Shown: positions 37,525 through 46,708 of the stretch, in pieces | How positions within the stretch are numbered: the stretch's first letter is position 1 | Layout: each line of letters begins with the position of its first letter | NCBI GenBank assembly: GCA_002077065.1 | Contig: NAJO01000019.1 | Span: 124,001 to 188,000, forward strand | Length of the DNA: 64,000 nucleotides | Source: Cryoendolithus antarcticus | Taxonomy: Eukaryota > Ascomycota > Dothideomycetes > Cladosporiales > Cladosporiaceae | Reading direction: 5' to 3' | Position numbers and translations under genes: made by a program | Notes under the pieces: generated by a model | Told to the model about the DNA's origin: nothing | The model's input: only the letters and a program-made list of their open reading frames with translations | Database searches by the model: none

Positions 37525-40500
37525 TCACGCCTTCGCACCAATCCGCCTCGCTGGCACACTCTCCACCTCATCATCACTGCTCTCCTCCTCACTACTCCCT
37601 ATCATGATCCCACCTTTCACAATCCCAGCAGAAACCCCGACCTTCTTCCCCGTTGAAGCCGAAGCACCAGGCGAAGCGTCTCCGCGGACGGCTTCGAGGG
37701 CTTGCAGCTTGGCGCGCACGTTGTCATTCTGGATCGTCGCGGCTCTGGGACTGGGTTTCGAGGCTGGGGTGGAGGTCCTGGGGGTGAGGGCTGGAGGTGT
37801 GTTGGTGAGAGCTGTGGAGAGAAGGGAGGGTCGACCGCGAGGTTTTGTCGCGGGCTTGGGTTGGGCAATGGGCTTCGGGGAGGGCGCGAGGATTGCGGAA
37901 GAGGTGGCTCGGGGGATTGAAGCGGGCGGGGTGGCTTCTCCATCATCATCGGAGGGAGAAGCGGCGTCGTGTGATGTGCCGTTCACTGGGGTGAAAGACG
38001 AGGCAGGACGCATGCTTGGTTTCTTCCCTGCTGGCGGACGGCCGCCAGATATTTTTGGGTAAGTCGACGTGCCGTTCGTGGCTGTAGCAGCCGCGGTGGT
38101 AGTGTCTGACACTGCACGAGGACGGGGACCTGGCTTGCGATGCTGCGGCCCGCGTTCACGTGAAGGGCGGGGATCATTTGGCAGAGCATCGGGGTAGCCT
38201 CCACTATCCTCCGCGGCGTGAGTCGAGAGGTACGTAGGGAGTGTCCGGCGACGGTTTGCACCTTTGTCATTGGCACTGGGAAGGAGCTCCTGCTCGTCAT
38301 CGGAAGTAATGTCGACTTCCTCGTACTGAACTGCAGACTTCCGACCTCTGTTGCCTTTCGTGCTGGCTGCAGACGTGACGCCAGGGTTCAGTCGTTCAGA
38401 TCGGTAAGCGGAGTAATTTTCGTCCTTCTCCACCGGGATGAGAGCTTTCTTCGTATTGCTCGTAACGATATGACACTCGCGCTCCCGTCTCTTGTAGCGC
38501 TCTCGACTGAGAGTCTTGGGATCTGTTAGCTTCCTGGGCGCCAGATCGCTCTTCAAGAGGTCCTCAGGACCAGCTTCATCGAGGATCTCACGGCGCAGCT
38601 GCGCCTCAGCAGAGTCATCCACTTCACGCTCGGCGTCCACGTCGTCGCCATTAGCAGCAGCTAGGGCGGCACGAGCAGTCTCCTTGGCTTGAATCTCAGC
38701 AAGGCGATGACTGGGTATAGACAGTATGACAACACGCTTTTTCCCCTTCAGCCAGGCTTGCATCATGATGAAGCGTCCCTCAGACTTCGCGCGTTCCAGG
38801 GCGTTACGCTCGCGCTCCTTTTCGAATTGCCGCTGCACTTCGCTCTTTGAGGTAGTTGGAGCATTTTCCGTCTCTGCGAGATCAAGACTGCGGAAGCCTG
38901 CGGCTGCAAGACGTGGCTTCTTAGCCTTCTTAGCCTTGGTCATGTTAATGTCCTCACAGTCGCCGCCATCGTCATCGTCGTTTGCGCGCTTGCGCTTTGA
39001 GCCGCTGATAGTCATGGAGTCGCCGTGGGCACCGTTGGTGACCTCCATTGGGTCTGGGTAGTTGTATGCGTCATCGTCGTCCTGATAATCGACGTGCATC
39101 TGTGCAGCAGGTGGGACGTAGCCTGCGGTACGAACTGGTGCATATCCGTCGAAAGCCCCGTGTGAAGGTGCACCAGCGACCATTGCAGCTGGCGAAGGCA
39201 GTGCATCGTTTGCTTGACGAAGCCGACGAGCCAGCAACGCGTTCTCATCAAGCTGGCTGGGACTGCCACCGGTGAGCGCCGGATCAATGGCCGCACCACC
39301 AGCTGGAGGCGAGTACTCGAACTCCACCCGGCTTGGCTCAATGTCACGCTCGTGGTCATCGTCGAACTCTGCCTCGTTCTCTTTCGCCTTCTGTGCAGCA
39401 GCCTTCGCACGCTTAATGCGACTAGACTCTGTCCTATCCACAGCATCATCGTCCTTCAGCCAATTCAAATTGCTCACACTGAAGTCCACGAGAGCTCCGA
39501 CACTCCTGGCATCCGCCACTTTCTTCGTATCATGTCCAAGCAATGTGCCCTTCGGCTGATAAGGGTCACTCTTGCCCTCCTTGACGCAAGCGCCAGCGAA
39601 GCAGATACCCAAGCAATGCGGACAGCTCCACGCCTGGTCTTCCATGATTTCCACGGGCATCTTGTCCCAGCCGCGGAACAAGCTCCCGTAGCACCACGCT
39701 CGATCGCAAGTAGTGCAGAATGCCATCTTCCAATTCGGATGCCGCTTCTGGCACACATGACAGGAAGTGTTATTCTTGAGCCACGTCTTGCTCTTCTTCT
39801 TCGCGACCTTCTTGACCATGCCGTCGTCACCCACAATAATGTCCTCGTCATCGTCCTCGGCGTCGGATTTGAGCTCCTCAGCAGACTTATGCACATCCTT
39901 CCATGGACGGCGCTTGAGCTGGTCTTTGCAAATCTCGGCGAGGGTTTTTTTGCCGTGGCGCCTGCGTTCATCATTGAGTGTCAAAGGAGTCCTGTCAGTG
40001 ACTGCGCCGCCATCAAGAGCAACGATCAACTTGCGCCAAGTCTCGTATTTAGCCGCGAGCTCCTTCCATCGAAACTGCTCCACCCACTTGAGGCCGCTGA
40101 TGCAGTAGCAGGAGCGACCCATGGCGTAGCATTCCATGCACACATCGTACGGGTCTCCCTCGTCTTGCCCGGCATCGTCATGGCCTAGCATGTCCTTACA
40201 CGAGCCGCAGGACAAGAAGCGATTGAAGATGTTGCCTCTGCAGTACGCGCAAGTGACATTGCTGTCGAACGGTAAGTATTCGATGTTCTTGGGTGTATCA
40301 CGGTCGTCGGGATTGAACATCTCGGACAGCAGGACCTGTCGGTAAAGTATGAAGAGCTTCTTGAAGTCTTTGACAAGTTGCTTGATCTTGGTGGAATGGA
40401 GGAATTGGTGCGCATTATCTGCGGTCATTCGAGCAGCCTGCTGCTGTGCCAAGCTGAGAAGCCCGCTGTATTTCTGCAACGTGAAGTAAATGATGGCCTT

Positions 40501-41568
40501 GTTTTTGTACTGCTCATCGCGGCAAACGATTCGGCTTCGAGGTAGCGCCTCGTTCAATGCCATCTCAAGCGTTTCCACGGTCGTGCGATTCCATGCTACT
40601 TTCATGGTGCGAGTGCCGCGGTTCCAGACCTGATGTGGTGCAAGAGGTGGGATCAGGATCAAGTCACCTGGACGCTGCTCTACGACATAGACATTGAAAG
40701 GCGCTTTCTTCCAAGCCACGACCTGGGCAAAGTGGTTCTCCACCTCGATGTCATGTCCAAGAGTGTCCAGCCAATACTCCGCGACTGTGTGTCGATCGTT
40801 CGATTCAGTCATGAACCAGATTGACGAACCGGGCTTGGTGATCTTGCCCTCGTCATCAACGTTGGCGCTCGCCTCGACCATGATGTTCTGACCTAGGCTA
40901 GCACACATCTCTCGATGCGCAGGTGTGTACGTGCCTTCGTGTCCGATGTAGCACATGAGGTTCTCTGCGCGCATCTCAGGGGGAAGAGAGCTCATCAGGT
41001 CACCCGCGCGTGCGATACCCTTGCTTGCGCGCACTTGCCCGTCAGGTACCGACCCCGGGCCGCCAGCCCCGCCGGTGTTGTCGTTGAGGTAGGCCAGCGA
41101 CTCCGGGATCTGCTCTCTGACTTTGTCCCACCACACAGGCGGGCAATCTATATCCTTCAGGTACACGCGCTGCTTCTTCTTGTCTTTGTATGCGCCCTTC
41201 TGTTCAAAAAACTGGTTCGTAAGAACGCTCATGTTCTTCAGGTAGTGCTTCATGCTCAGCGGGATGTATTCCTTTGATCTCAGGTCCCGAGCTTGTTCCA
41301 CCTTGTCGCCACAGTTGTCGCGCAGCCACTTGGGCTGGAAGGTCCATGGGTCCAGGCGATCATCGAAACCGTCGATGACCAGAGGCTTCCCACCATTGAT
41401 GACATGAAGGAGGACGAGCTTCTCGAAGGCAACAATGCCCTGCTCGTCGATCATTTCACAGCCGATACGGTCGACGTAGGAGAAGTTCGGCGTCGATTCG
41501 ACCAGCGCCTTGAGATCGAAGTCCGGCGGGATGGGGTCAAACGATGCGCGGGGGCGTTGGGCAGGCAT
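37525..41568 (-). CDS. JmjC-domain protein with CDCA7-type zinc finger
   Basis: Single exon of 1347 residues from ATG 41568 (MPAQRPRASFDPIPPDFD). The JmjC domain spans about residues 50-340; candidate Fe(II) ligands are His and Glu of AHREMC (about 218 and 220) and a distal His in PHQVWNRG (about 312), so oxygenase activity is possible. A first Cys-rich cluster lies at 440-490 (CAYCRGN, CGSCKDM, CMECYAM, CYC) and a second at 603-665 (CHVCQKRH, CTTCDRAWCYGSL, WSCPHCLGICFAGAC), the zf-4CXXC_R1 fold known from CDCA7 and plant IBM1-like proteins. The C-terminal half is charged and disordered with coiled coil near 920-960. A nuclear chromatin regulator, probably a histone demethylase tied to heterochromatin or DNA methylation (inference). 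Confidence 0.88.
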   Translation of the reverse strand: MPAQRPRASFDPIPPDFDLKALVESTPNFSYVDRIGCEMIDEQGIVAFEKLVLLHVINGGKPLVIDGFDDRLDPWTFQPKWLRDNCGDKVEQARDLRSKEYIPLSMKHYLKNMSVLTNQFFEQKGAYKDKKKQRVYLKDIDCPPVWWDKVREQIPESLAYLNDNTGGAGGPGSVPDGQVRASKGIARAGDLMSSLPPEMRAENLMCYIGHEGTYTPAHREMCASLGQNIMVEASANVDDEGKITKPGSSIWFMTESNDRHTVAEYWLDTLGHDIEVENHFAQVVAWKKAPFNVYVVEQRPGDLILIPPLAPHQVWNRGTRTMKVAWNRTTVETLEMALNEALPRSRIVCRDEQYKNKAIIYFTLQKYSGLLSLAQQQAARMTADNAHQFLHSTKIKQLVKDFKKLFILYRQVLLSEMFNPDDRDTPKNIEYLPFDSNVTCAYCRGNIFNRFLSCGSCKDMLGHDDAGQDEGDPYDVCMECYAMGRSCYCISGLKWVEQFRWKELAAKYETWRKLIVALDGGAVTDRTPLTLNDERRRHGKKTLAEICKDQLKRRPWKDVHKSAEELKSDAEDDDEDIIVGDDGMVKKVAKKKSKTWLKNNTSCHVCQKRHPNWKMAFCTTCDRAWCYGSLFRGWDKMPVEIMEDQAWSCPHCLGICFAGACVKEGKSDPYQPKGTLLGHDTKKVADARSVGALVDFSVSNLNWLKDDDAVDRTESSRIKRAKAAAQKAKENEAEFDDDHERDIEPSRVEFEYSPPAGGAAIDPALTGGSPSQLDENALLARRLRQANDALPSPAAMVAGAPSHGAFDGYAPVRTAGYVPPAAQMHVDYQDDDDAYNYPDPMEVTNGAHGDSMTISGSKRKRANDDDDGGDCEDINMTKAKKAKKPRLAAAGFRSLDLAETENAPTTSKSEVQRQFEKERERNALERAKSEGRFIMMQAWLKGKKRVVILSIPSHRLAEIQAKETARAALAAANGDDVDAEREVDDSAEAQLRREILDEAGPEDLLKSDLAPRKLTDPKTLSRERYKRRERECHIVTSNTKKALIPVEKDENYSAYRSERLNPGVTSAASTKGNRGRKSAVQYEEVDITSDDEQELLPSANDKGANRRRTLPTYLSTHAAEDSGGYPDALPNDPRPSRERGPQHRKPGPRPRAVSDTTTAAATATNGTSTYPKISGGRPPAGKKPSMRPASSFTPVNGTSHDAASPSDDDGEATPPASIPRATSSAILAPSPKPIAQPKPATKPRGRPSLLSTALTNTPPALTPRTSTPASKPSPRAATIQNDNVRAKLQALEAVRGDASPGASASTGKKVGVSAGIVKGGIMIGSSEEESSDDEVESVPARRIGAKA

Positions 41569-42227
41569 GATGGTGGAGAGTGTCGCCCACTCAGGTTCAG
41601 ATTACGCCAGTATACCAAGGACTTCTCTCCGCCTACACGCTACACGGGCCCAAGCAATATGAAGCTCGTGAAAGCACCTTCAGCACTATGGATGCAGTCG
41701 GAGTCGCATCGCTTCGCAGGATCGAGCATGCAGGGCTCGGCAATAACGTGAAATGCGGACCAGACACTCTCAGCCTTGCGCAGATCCTCGTCGCGCTTGA
41801 TAGCCACTATGTTCAGCGAGTCGTATCTGGCAGAGAGATGAATGAGGTGATGGAGCTCGCGATCCAGTCGCGTGTGGAAAGTGGAGGCTGGAGATGCCGG
41901 CGGATCCTACGTTTCTCCGCATACCGTGAACTCTACCTGCGCGCGCTCTGATCACTTCCAGACTTCACTTCCGAACGTGCATGTACTTCTTGAATACACC
42001 ATAGAGCGCATGCTTTGATGCTGTGCCACGTTCGTGGACGCACTGTAGACGATGTTCATCGAGAGGCCTGCCCGCGCTGCTTAGCTGCGACGCTACGAGC
42101 AGTGGACTGCACACACTTCAGGACCCAACCAGTAGGTCACCGACATGCCCTTTCTTCAGTGCAAAAAACACATATTGAGAAGGTAAGCAGTCATCCTACA
42201 TTTCCTGTCCGACCACATTTCCTCGCG
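41569..42227. promoter_or_regulatory. Divergent promoter region, JmjC gene / coq2
   Basis: About 660 bases head-to-head. Short frames inside are not convincing. A GTAAGC site at 42183, 45 bases before the coq2 start, could be a leader-intron donor, but no acceptor follows before the ATG. Confidence 0.45.
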
Positions 42228-43496
42228 ATGGCACTTCCGGCCATCATGCGCTCTTCCTGGATCCCTCGATCTTCAGCTTTCGCGCGCACTTCCAAGCAAT
42301 TACAAGCACATGCCCTACAGCGACGGTCCTGGCGTCTGAATTCATCGAGACTATGGCTCGGCTGCGGCACGAGTGCCTCGCATACTACGCTCAAGCCGCT
42401 TTTGGTCACAGAAACGGCCACCGCTGGACGATCAGGCGGAGCTCGGTTCCCGTTCCAACGCCAATTGTCGACAGCGCCGATCGCCATGCCGCAGCCCCCT
42501 GATCCACCAGCTGTCTACACGCCTCCAACATCGGGCGTACTCTCCCTTCTGCCAGCATCCTTTGTACCCTACGCCGAGCTCTCCCGCTACGACAAGCCCT
42601 CAGGCGCCACCTACCTCTTCCTCCCATGTCTCTTCTCGACCCTCCTCGCCGCCCCCCTTACAACCCCCGTCACGTCCCCTCTGACTGCCCTCTCAACGGC
42701 AGCGCTCTTCTGCGCCGGCGCCCTGATTATGCGAGGTGCAGGCTGCACCATCAACGATCTCTGGGACCGCAACCTGGACCCGCACGTTACGCGAACTCGC
42801 CTTCGGCCACTAGCTCGGCGAGCTGTAACGCCTTTCCAAGCCATAACCTGGCTCGGCGTCCAACTCTCAGCTGGCCTAGTAATACTGCTCCAATTCCCAC
42901 CCTCCTGCTTCATCTACGCCACGCCCTCCCTCCTGCTCGTAGGCCTCTACCCGCTTGCCAAGCGTGTCACGAATTACCCCCAATTCGTCCTCGGCCTGAC
43001 CTTCTCCTGGGGCGCGATCTTAGGCTTCCCAGCCCTAGGCCTAGACCTCCTAGCCTCGACACCGCATCTCGTAACAGCAGGCTGCCTATATGCCAGCTGC
43101 GTAGCCTGGACCCTGGTCTACGACATGATCTACGCCTACCAAGACATTCGCGACGATCCGAAAGCTGGGATCAAATCTATTGCTCTCGCTCAGGCAAAGC
43201 ACCCCAAGACATTCCTGTCCACTGCCGCAGCGGCGCAAGTGAGTCTGCTGGCTGGCGCCGGGTTGGCCATAGGGGCTGGGCCGGTGTATTTTGGGGGTGT
43301 TTGTGGAGGCGCGGCAGCGACGTTGGGGTATATGATTTGGAAGGTGGATTTGGGGAGTGTGAGTGATTGTTGGTATTGGTTTAGGAAGGGCGCATGGTTT
43401 GTGGGAGGGGCGATAAGCACGGGGTTAGGGGCGGAGTATGTTGTTAAATATTTTGGGTGGGATGGTAGGAAAGTGGAAGGTGTGGTCATGTTGTGA
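42228..43496 (+). CDS. coq2: 4-hydroxybenzoate polyprenyltransferase, mitochondrial (Coq2)
   Basis: One exon, 422 residues from ATG 42228 (MALPAIMRSSWIPRSS), which starts an Arg/Ser-rich presequence; the frame is open further upstream but without presequence character. The UbiA fold follows with about eight membrane helices. The first Asp-rich motif is NDLWDRNLDPHVTRT (about residues 178-192) and the second is YDMIYAYQDIRDDPKAGIKS. Both bind the prenyl diphosphate through magnesium. The enzyme joins the polyprenyl tail to 4-hydroxybenzoate in the inner mitochondrial membrane, an early committed step to ubiquinone. Confidence 0.95.
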   Translation: MALPAIMRSSWIPRSSAFARTSKQLQAHALQRRSWRLNSSRLWLGCGTSASHTTLKPLLVTETATAGRSGGARFPFQRQLSTAPIAMPQPPDPPAVYTPPTSGVLSLLPASFVPYAELSRYDKPSGATYLFLPCLFSTLLAAPLTTPVTSPLTALSTAALFCAGALIMRGAGCTINDLWDRNLDPHVTRTRLRPLARRAVTPFQAITWLGVQLSAGLVILLQFPPSCFIYATPSLLLVGLYPLAKRVTNYPQFVLGLTFSWGAILGFPALGLDLLASTPHLVTAGCLYASCVAWTLVYDMIYAYQDIRDDPKAGIKSIALAQAKHPKTFLSTAAAAQVSLLAGAGLAIGAGPVYFGGVCGGAAATLGYMIWKVDLGSVSDCWYWFRKGAWFVGGAISTGLGAEYVVKYFGWDGRKVEGVVML

Positions 43497-43597
43497 AGAA
43501 GTAAAGCACATCAGATGCAAGTCAGAGCTATTGAACTACTAACCAATTCCTCAATTGCGCCCCAGCGCCTGCCCACCCCATCGGCGAGCCGGACTTC

Positions 43598-44035
43598 TTA
43601 CAATCCCCACTCAATTGCCGCCTGCCTCGCATTCAGCCACAAGTCATCGCCGAAGTTGTCGATGGCTAGGGTTTCAATGAAGTCCGCCAGCCCCTGACGC
43701 CTCGCCTGGACGCGTCGTGACCAGGGGACCGCCATCGTTGCGCACGCCTCCATATTCTTGACCCACTGAGGGTCATCCAGATTGATGAAGGTGTCCTGGA
43801 AGCGGTCCTGGGAAACGGGTTAGTGACTGATGCAAGCTGAGTGAGTGATCGATTGAAAGCGATGATGTTTACGAATACAAGAGGCGCGGACTCAGGCTCA
43901 CTTGGGAGGACGGGAGAGGTGCGGGTGCGAGAATAGAGGGCGCCGCGTACTGCAGTCTGGTTAATGATGCGCCAATGTAAACGGAAGTTTGGGATGATGC
44001 TTACGGCGTCGGTAGACGGACCGAAGTGATGGCAT
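43598..44035 (-). CDS. Small conserved protein, 103 residues, three exons
   Basis: Exons 44035-44005 (31 bases), 43949-43879 (71 bases) and 43807-43598, phases 1 and 0, with ends GTAAGC...CTGCAG and GTATTC...TCCCAG. It begins MPSLRSVYRRLRGALYSR and the last exon holds a strongly protein-like block: DTFINLDDPQWVKNMEACATMAVPWSRRVQARR, then LDNFGDD-like AIDNFGDDLWLNARQAAIEWGL at the end. I recall similar short C-termini in other ascomycete hypothetical proteins but no function. The basic N-terminus might be a targeting signal. The last exon is firm; exons 1-2 are the best of several splice choices. Confidence 0.6.
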
Positions 44036-44352
44036 GATGATGGCTGCCACCGGGAAACGTCTTGCTTGAGCGATGTTGGTATATTGAAGTGGAAGCAGAA
44101 TTTGCATTTGATCCAGTAGCGAGCGAGGCGAAGCGGTTGAGCCAAGACGCGGTGAGTATGCAAGAAGGCAGGAACGACAGTGAGCTGCAAGGGCCGCTCT
44201 GCACCTGCCTGCTCACAGCTCATATAGTCAATCTCACGGAACGGACGTCCAGAGCTCACCAGAGGCATCGTTCAATCACTCGCATGTCATTAGACACCCC
44301 CTGAGTACGCGATCCGTTTCTAGGTGCGGTACAAAGCATCCAGTACGCACAC
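44036..44352. other. Intergenic, about 320 bases
   Basis: Between the small 103-residue gene and the 3' end of the TRAPPC2L gene, same strand. Serves as promoter and terminator; nothing else seen. Confidence 0.45.
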
Positions 44353-44993
44353 TCATAGCGACACGATATCTGGATACCACGCTTGGCCGATTCTCTCCAC
44401 TTCGCGAATGAACTTCGGACTCTGGATCTCCAGTGCGCGATGACCTCTCACTAGCTTCGGATCGTGATCGTCGGGCACATAGAAAGGGTTCAGCAGTAGT
44501 CGAATATATGCCGTCTGTAGCGCGTTGAATGCCTGGAGCCGGTGTCAGCAATTGCAATCAAGAACTTCGACACGTCAACTCACTGGCAACAAATCGCCTC
44601 CCCTTAGCCCCAGCACACCGATCTTCGCCGCCTCTGGTGTCGGTGCAATCCGGCCCTCCATGTCAACGACAATGACGAGCTTGACGCCCGTGTTAGTCAG
44701 CCAGCCGTACAATGCAATCCGCTCATCTAGAGCATGGAGCAAGCCGAAGTCCTGAGAGGTCTTGGACGGCATGCGGGCTTCGAAGATGTCGAGGGAGGAG
44801 TTGAGCATGAAGGTGAACTCGAGTTTATCGCGGGGTTCTTCGTTTGAGTTTGGGCCCATGACTGGGAAGAGGGAAATGTGGAGAGGATTGTTCTGGATAT
44901 CTCAGCTTCAGTTTGACTGCCACGTATTCTAGGAAGACTCACCTGTCTACCTATCACGCCTATGCAGGCAATTGACGGTATGCGGGCCTCCAT
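44353..44993 (-). CDS. tca17: TRAPP complex subunit TRAPPC2L/Tca17-like
   Basis: Exons 44993-44943, 44892-44584 and 44532-44353 (GTGAGT donors, phases 0 and 0), 179 residues. The start MEARIPSIACIGVIGRQNNPLHI matches the sedlin-type longin fold; then FTFMLNSSLDIFEAR, YGWLTNTGVKLVIVVD and the closing helix TAYIRLLLNPFYVPDD, all family signatures. A C-terminal extension of about 35 residues (EIQSPKFIREVERIGQAWYPD) is beyond the animal length of about 140. Tca17/TRAPPC2L helps assemble TRAPPII, a Rab GTPase exchange factor at the late Golgi. TRAPPC13, another subunit, lies 8 kb away. Confidence 0.93.
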
Positions 44994-45342
44994 TCTGGCG
45001 AATTGCGATTACAGTTTGTCGATGTCTTCGTCAAGGGCCGTGCATAGTGGCAAACTTCACGCTCTCACAGAGGACATTGAATGCGGATCGCTTTGACAGC
45101 GGCGCGTGCTCATTGACTTTAGAAGGTGAGGCGTAATGTCGAAGTGATTCCAGCGCAGCGAAGACGGCAGCGATGTCTGTCCAGTGCGATCTATCCGAAG
45201 TTCGACCGTGCTCCGATCTCCCTCAACCAATCAGCGATCACTCAACTCAAAGTGCATCATCTATCTCGAGAGCCGCCACCAGAAGTCCGACATACACCAG
45301 GCGCTCCACTCTCCACTCTCTCTCTACCTCACATTCGCAGCC
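44994..45342. promoter_or_regulatory. Divergent promoter, TRAPPC2L / complex I PSST
   Basis: Compact 349-base head-to-head region. The last 50 bases before the plus-strand ATG are strongly CT-rich (CTCTCTCTACCTC), as in many fungal core promoters. No specific site named. Confidence 0.5.
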
Positions 45343-46172
45343 ATGTTCTCAACCACACGGCAAGCGACGGCTTTGGCGCTGCGCGGTACGACACACCTTC
45401 GAACCACTCCTAACCCACAATGGCCCTGCTAACACCTCCTCAGCCAAGCCGATGAGCGCACTCCTCCCCCTCCGCGCCGTCAATGCTGCCTTCATCTCTT
45501 CCTCGGCGTCGAAGCCCGCGGCGCCCGCAATGCAGACTGGCGGTGTGGTCGCAGGGAACCCGGGCACACCACCACCAATGAAGGCGATCACAGGCAAGGC
45601 GCACCGCGAAGTGCCATTGCCAAGTCAAGAGGGGAAACAGGGAGTGATGCAATACGCGCTGTAAGTTCAGAATGCTTGAAGAGCGTACGTCGTGGGCGAG
45701 AAGGCTGACACGGGAGACCAGCACAACCCTTGATCAAGTAGCCAACTGGGCCCGTCAAGGCTCTCTTTGGCCTATGACCTTCGGCCTCGCCTGCTGCGCT
45801 GTGGAAATGATGCATTTGTCAACACCTCGCTACGACCAAGATCGTATGGGCATCATCTTCCGCGCCTCGCCACGGCAGTCAGATGTCATGATCGTGGCCG
45901 GCACACTCACAAACAAGATGGCACCCGCACTACGACAGGTCTACGATCAAATGCCAGAGCCGCGATGGGTTATCTCGATGGGAAGCTGTGCGAATGGAGG
46001 AGGGTACTATCATTACAGCTATAGTGTGACGAGGGGTTGTGACCGCATTGTGCCGGTGGATATCTATGTGCCGGGCTGCCCGCCGACCGCGGAGGCGTTG
46101 ATGTTCGGGATCTTTCAGCTGCAGAAGAAGATGAGGCATACTAAGATCACGAGGATGTGGTACAGGAAGTAG
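45343..46172 (+). CDS. NDUFS7: NADH:ubiquinone oxidoreductase PSST subunit (complex I, 20 kDa)
   Basis: Exons 45343-45385, 45444-45660 and 45722-46172 (GTACGA...CTCAG, GTAAGT...ACCAG; phases 1 and 2), 236 residues. The presequence [27 protein letters not shown] is followed by the NuoB/PSST domain: [13 protein letters not shown] gives two cluster N2 ligands, GSCANGGG the third and [10 protein letters not shown] the fourth. [23 protein letters not shown] is the usual signature. Located in the mitochondrial inner membrane arm, it hands electrons from N2 to ubiquinone. It ends ITRMWYRK, as usual for fungal orthologs. Confidence 0.97.
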
Positions 46173-46708
46173 AAATCTGTTGGGCGACATAGGCCGAATG
46201 GCGCAGGGATTCGGGTTGAAGTGGCGTTCGGAAGGCGTCCATGCATCCGACTATTTCGTGTACATATGACTATAAGTACTACAGACATATCTTCCCTCGC
46301 TGCTATGCCATTCGTAATATGCCACTTACAAGCAATGTCGCCGACATGATACTCGAGAAGTACCTATTTGGCAATTATGACTGAGGCAGCAATGTGCACT
46401 GACCCACTGCGGAATTTGTTCGACTTTGCTTGCACACCTTTTCCCCTTCTTCCCCTCACCCCAATTGACTTCATGCATGCGGTAATGTTACATCAAGATC
46501 CACGTCGACATAAGGCAATGCCGTATGTCTCTGATCGGATCGGTCATCTCGATGGCAGGGCGCTATGCCGCACTGCGACAGAAAAGCAGGAACCGGCTCC
46601 ATCTGCCATGAGCAGCTAACCTGTTTGACGGCAGGTACACTTCTATTTTCTCTCTGCCTGCGTTCTACTTGGCTGCGACCAAGTTATCTAGGGTAGTGGC
46701 TCATCACG
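46173..46708. other. Intergenic, about 535 bases
   Basis: Between the PSST gene and the GH92 locus, same strand. A short frame at 46368-46619 has no support. Nothing else recognised. Confidence 0.45.

Noticed and set aside
41580..41951. 123-codon plus-strand frame in the JmjC/coq2 promoter
   Set aside because: No recognisable content and it lies just upstream of a divergent start, where promoter and leader sequence is expected.
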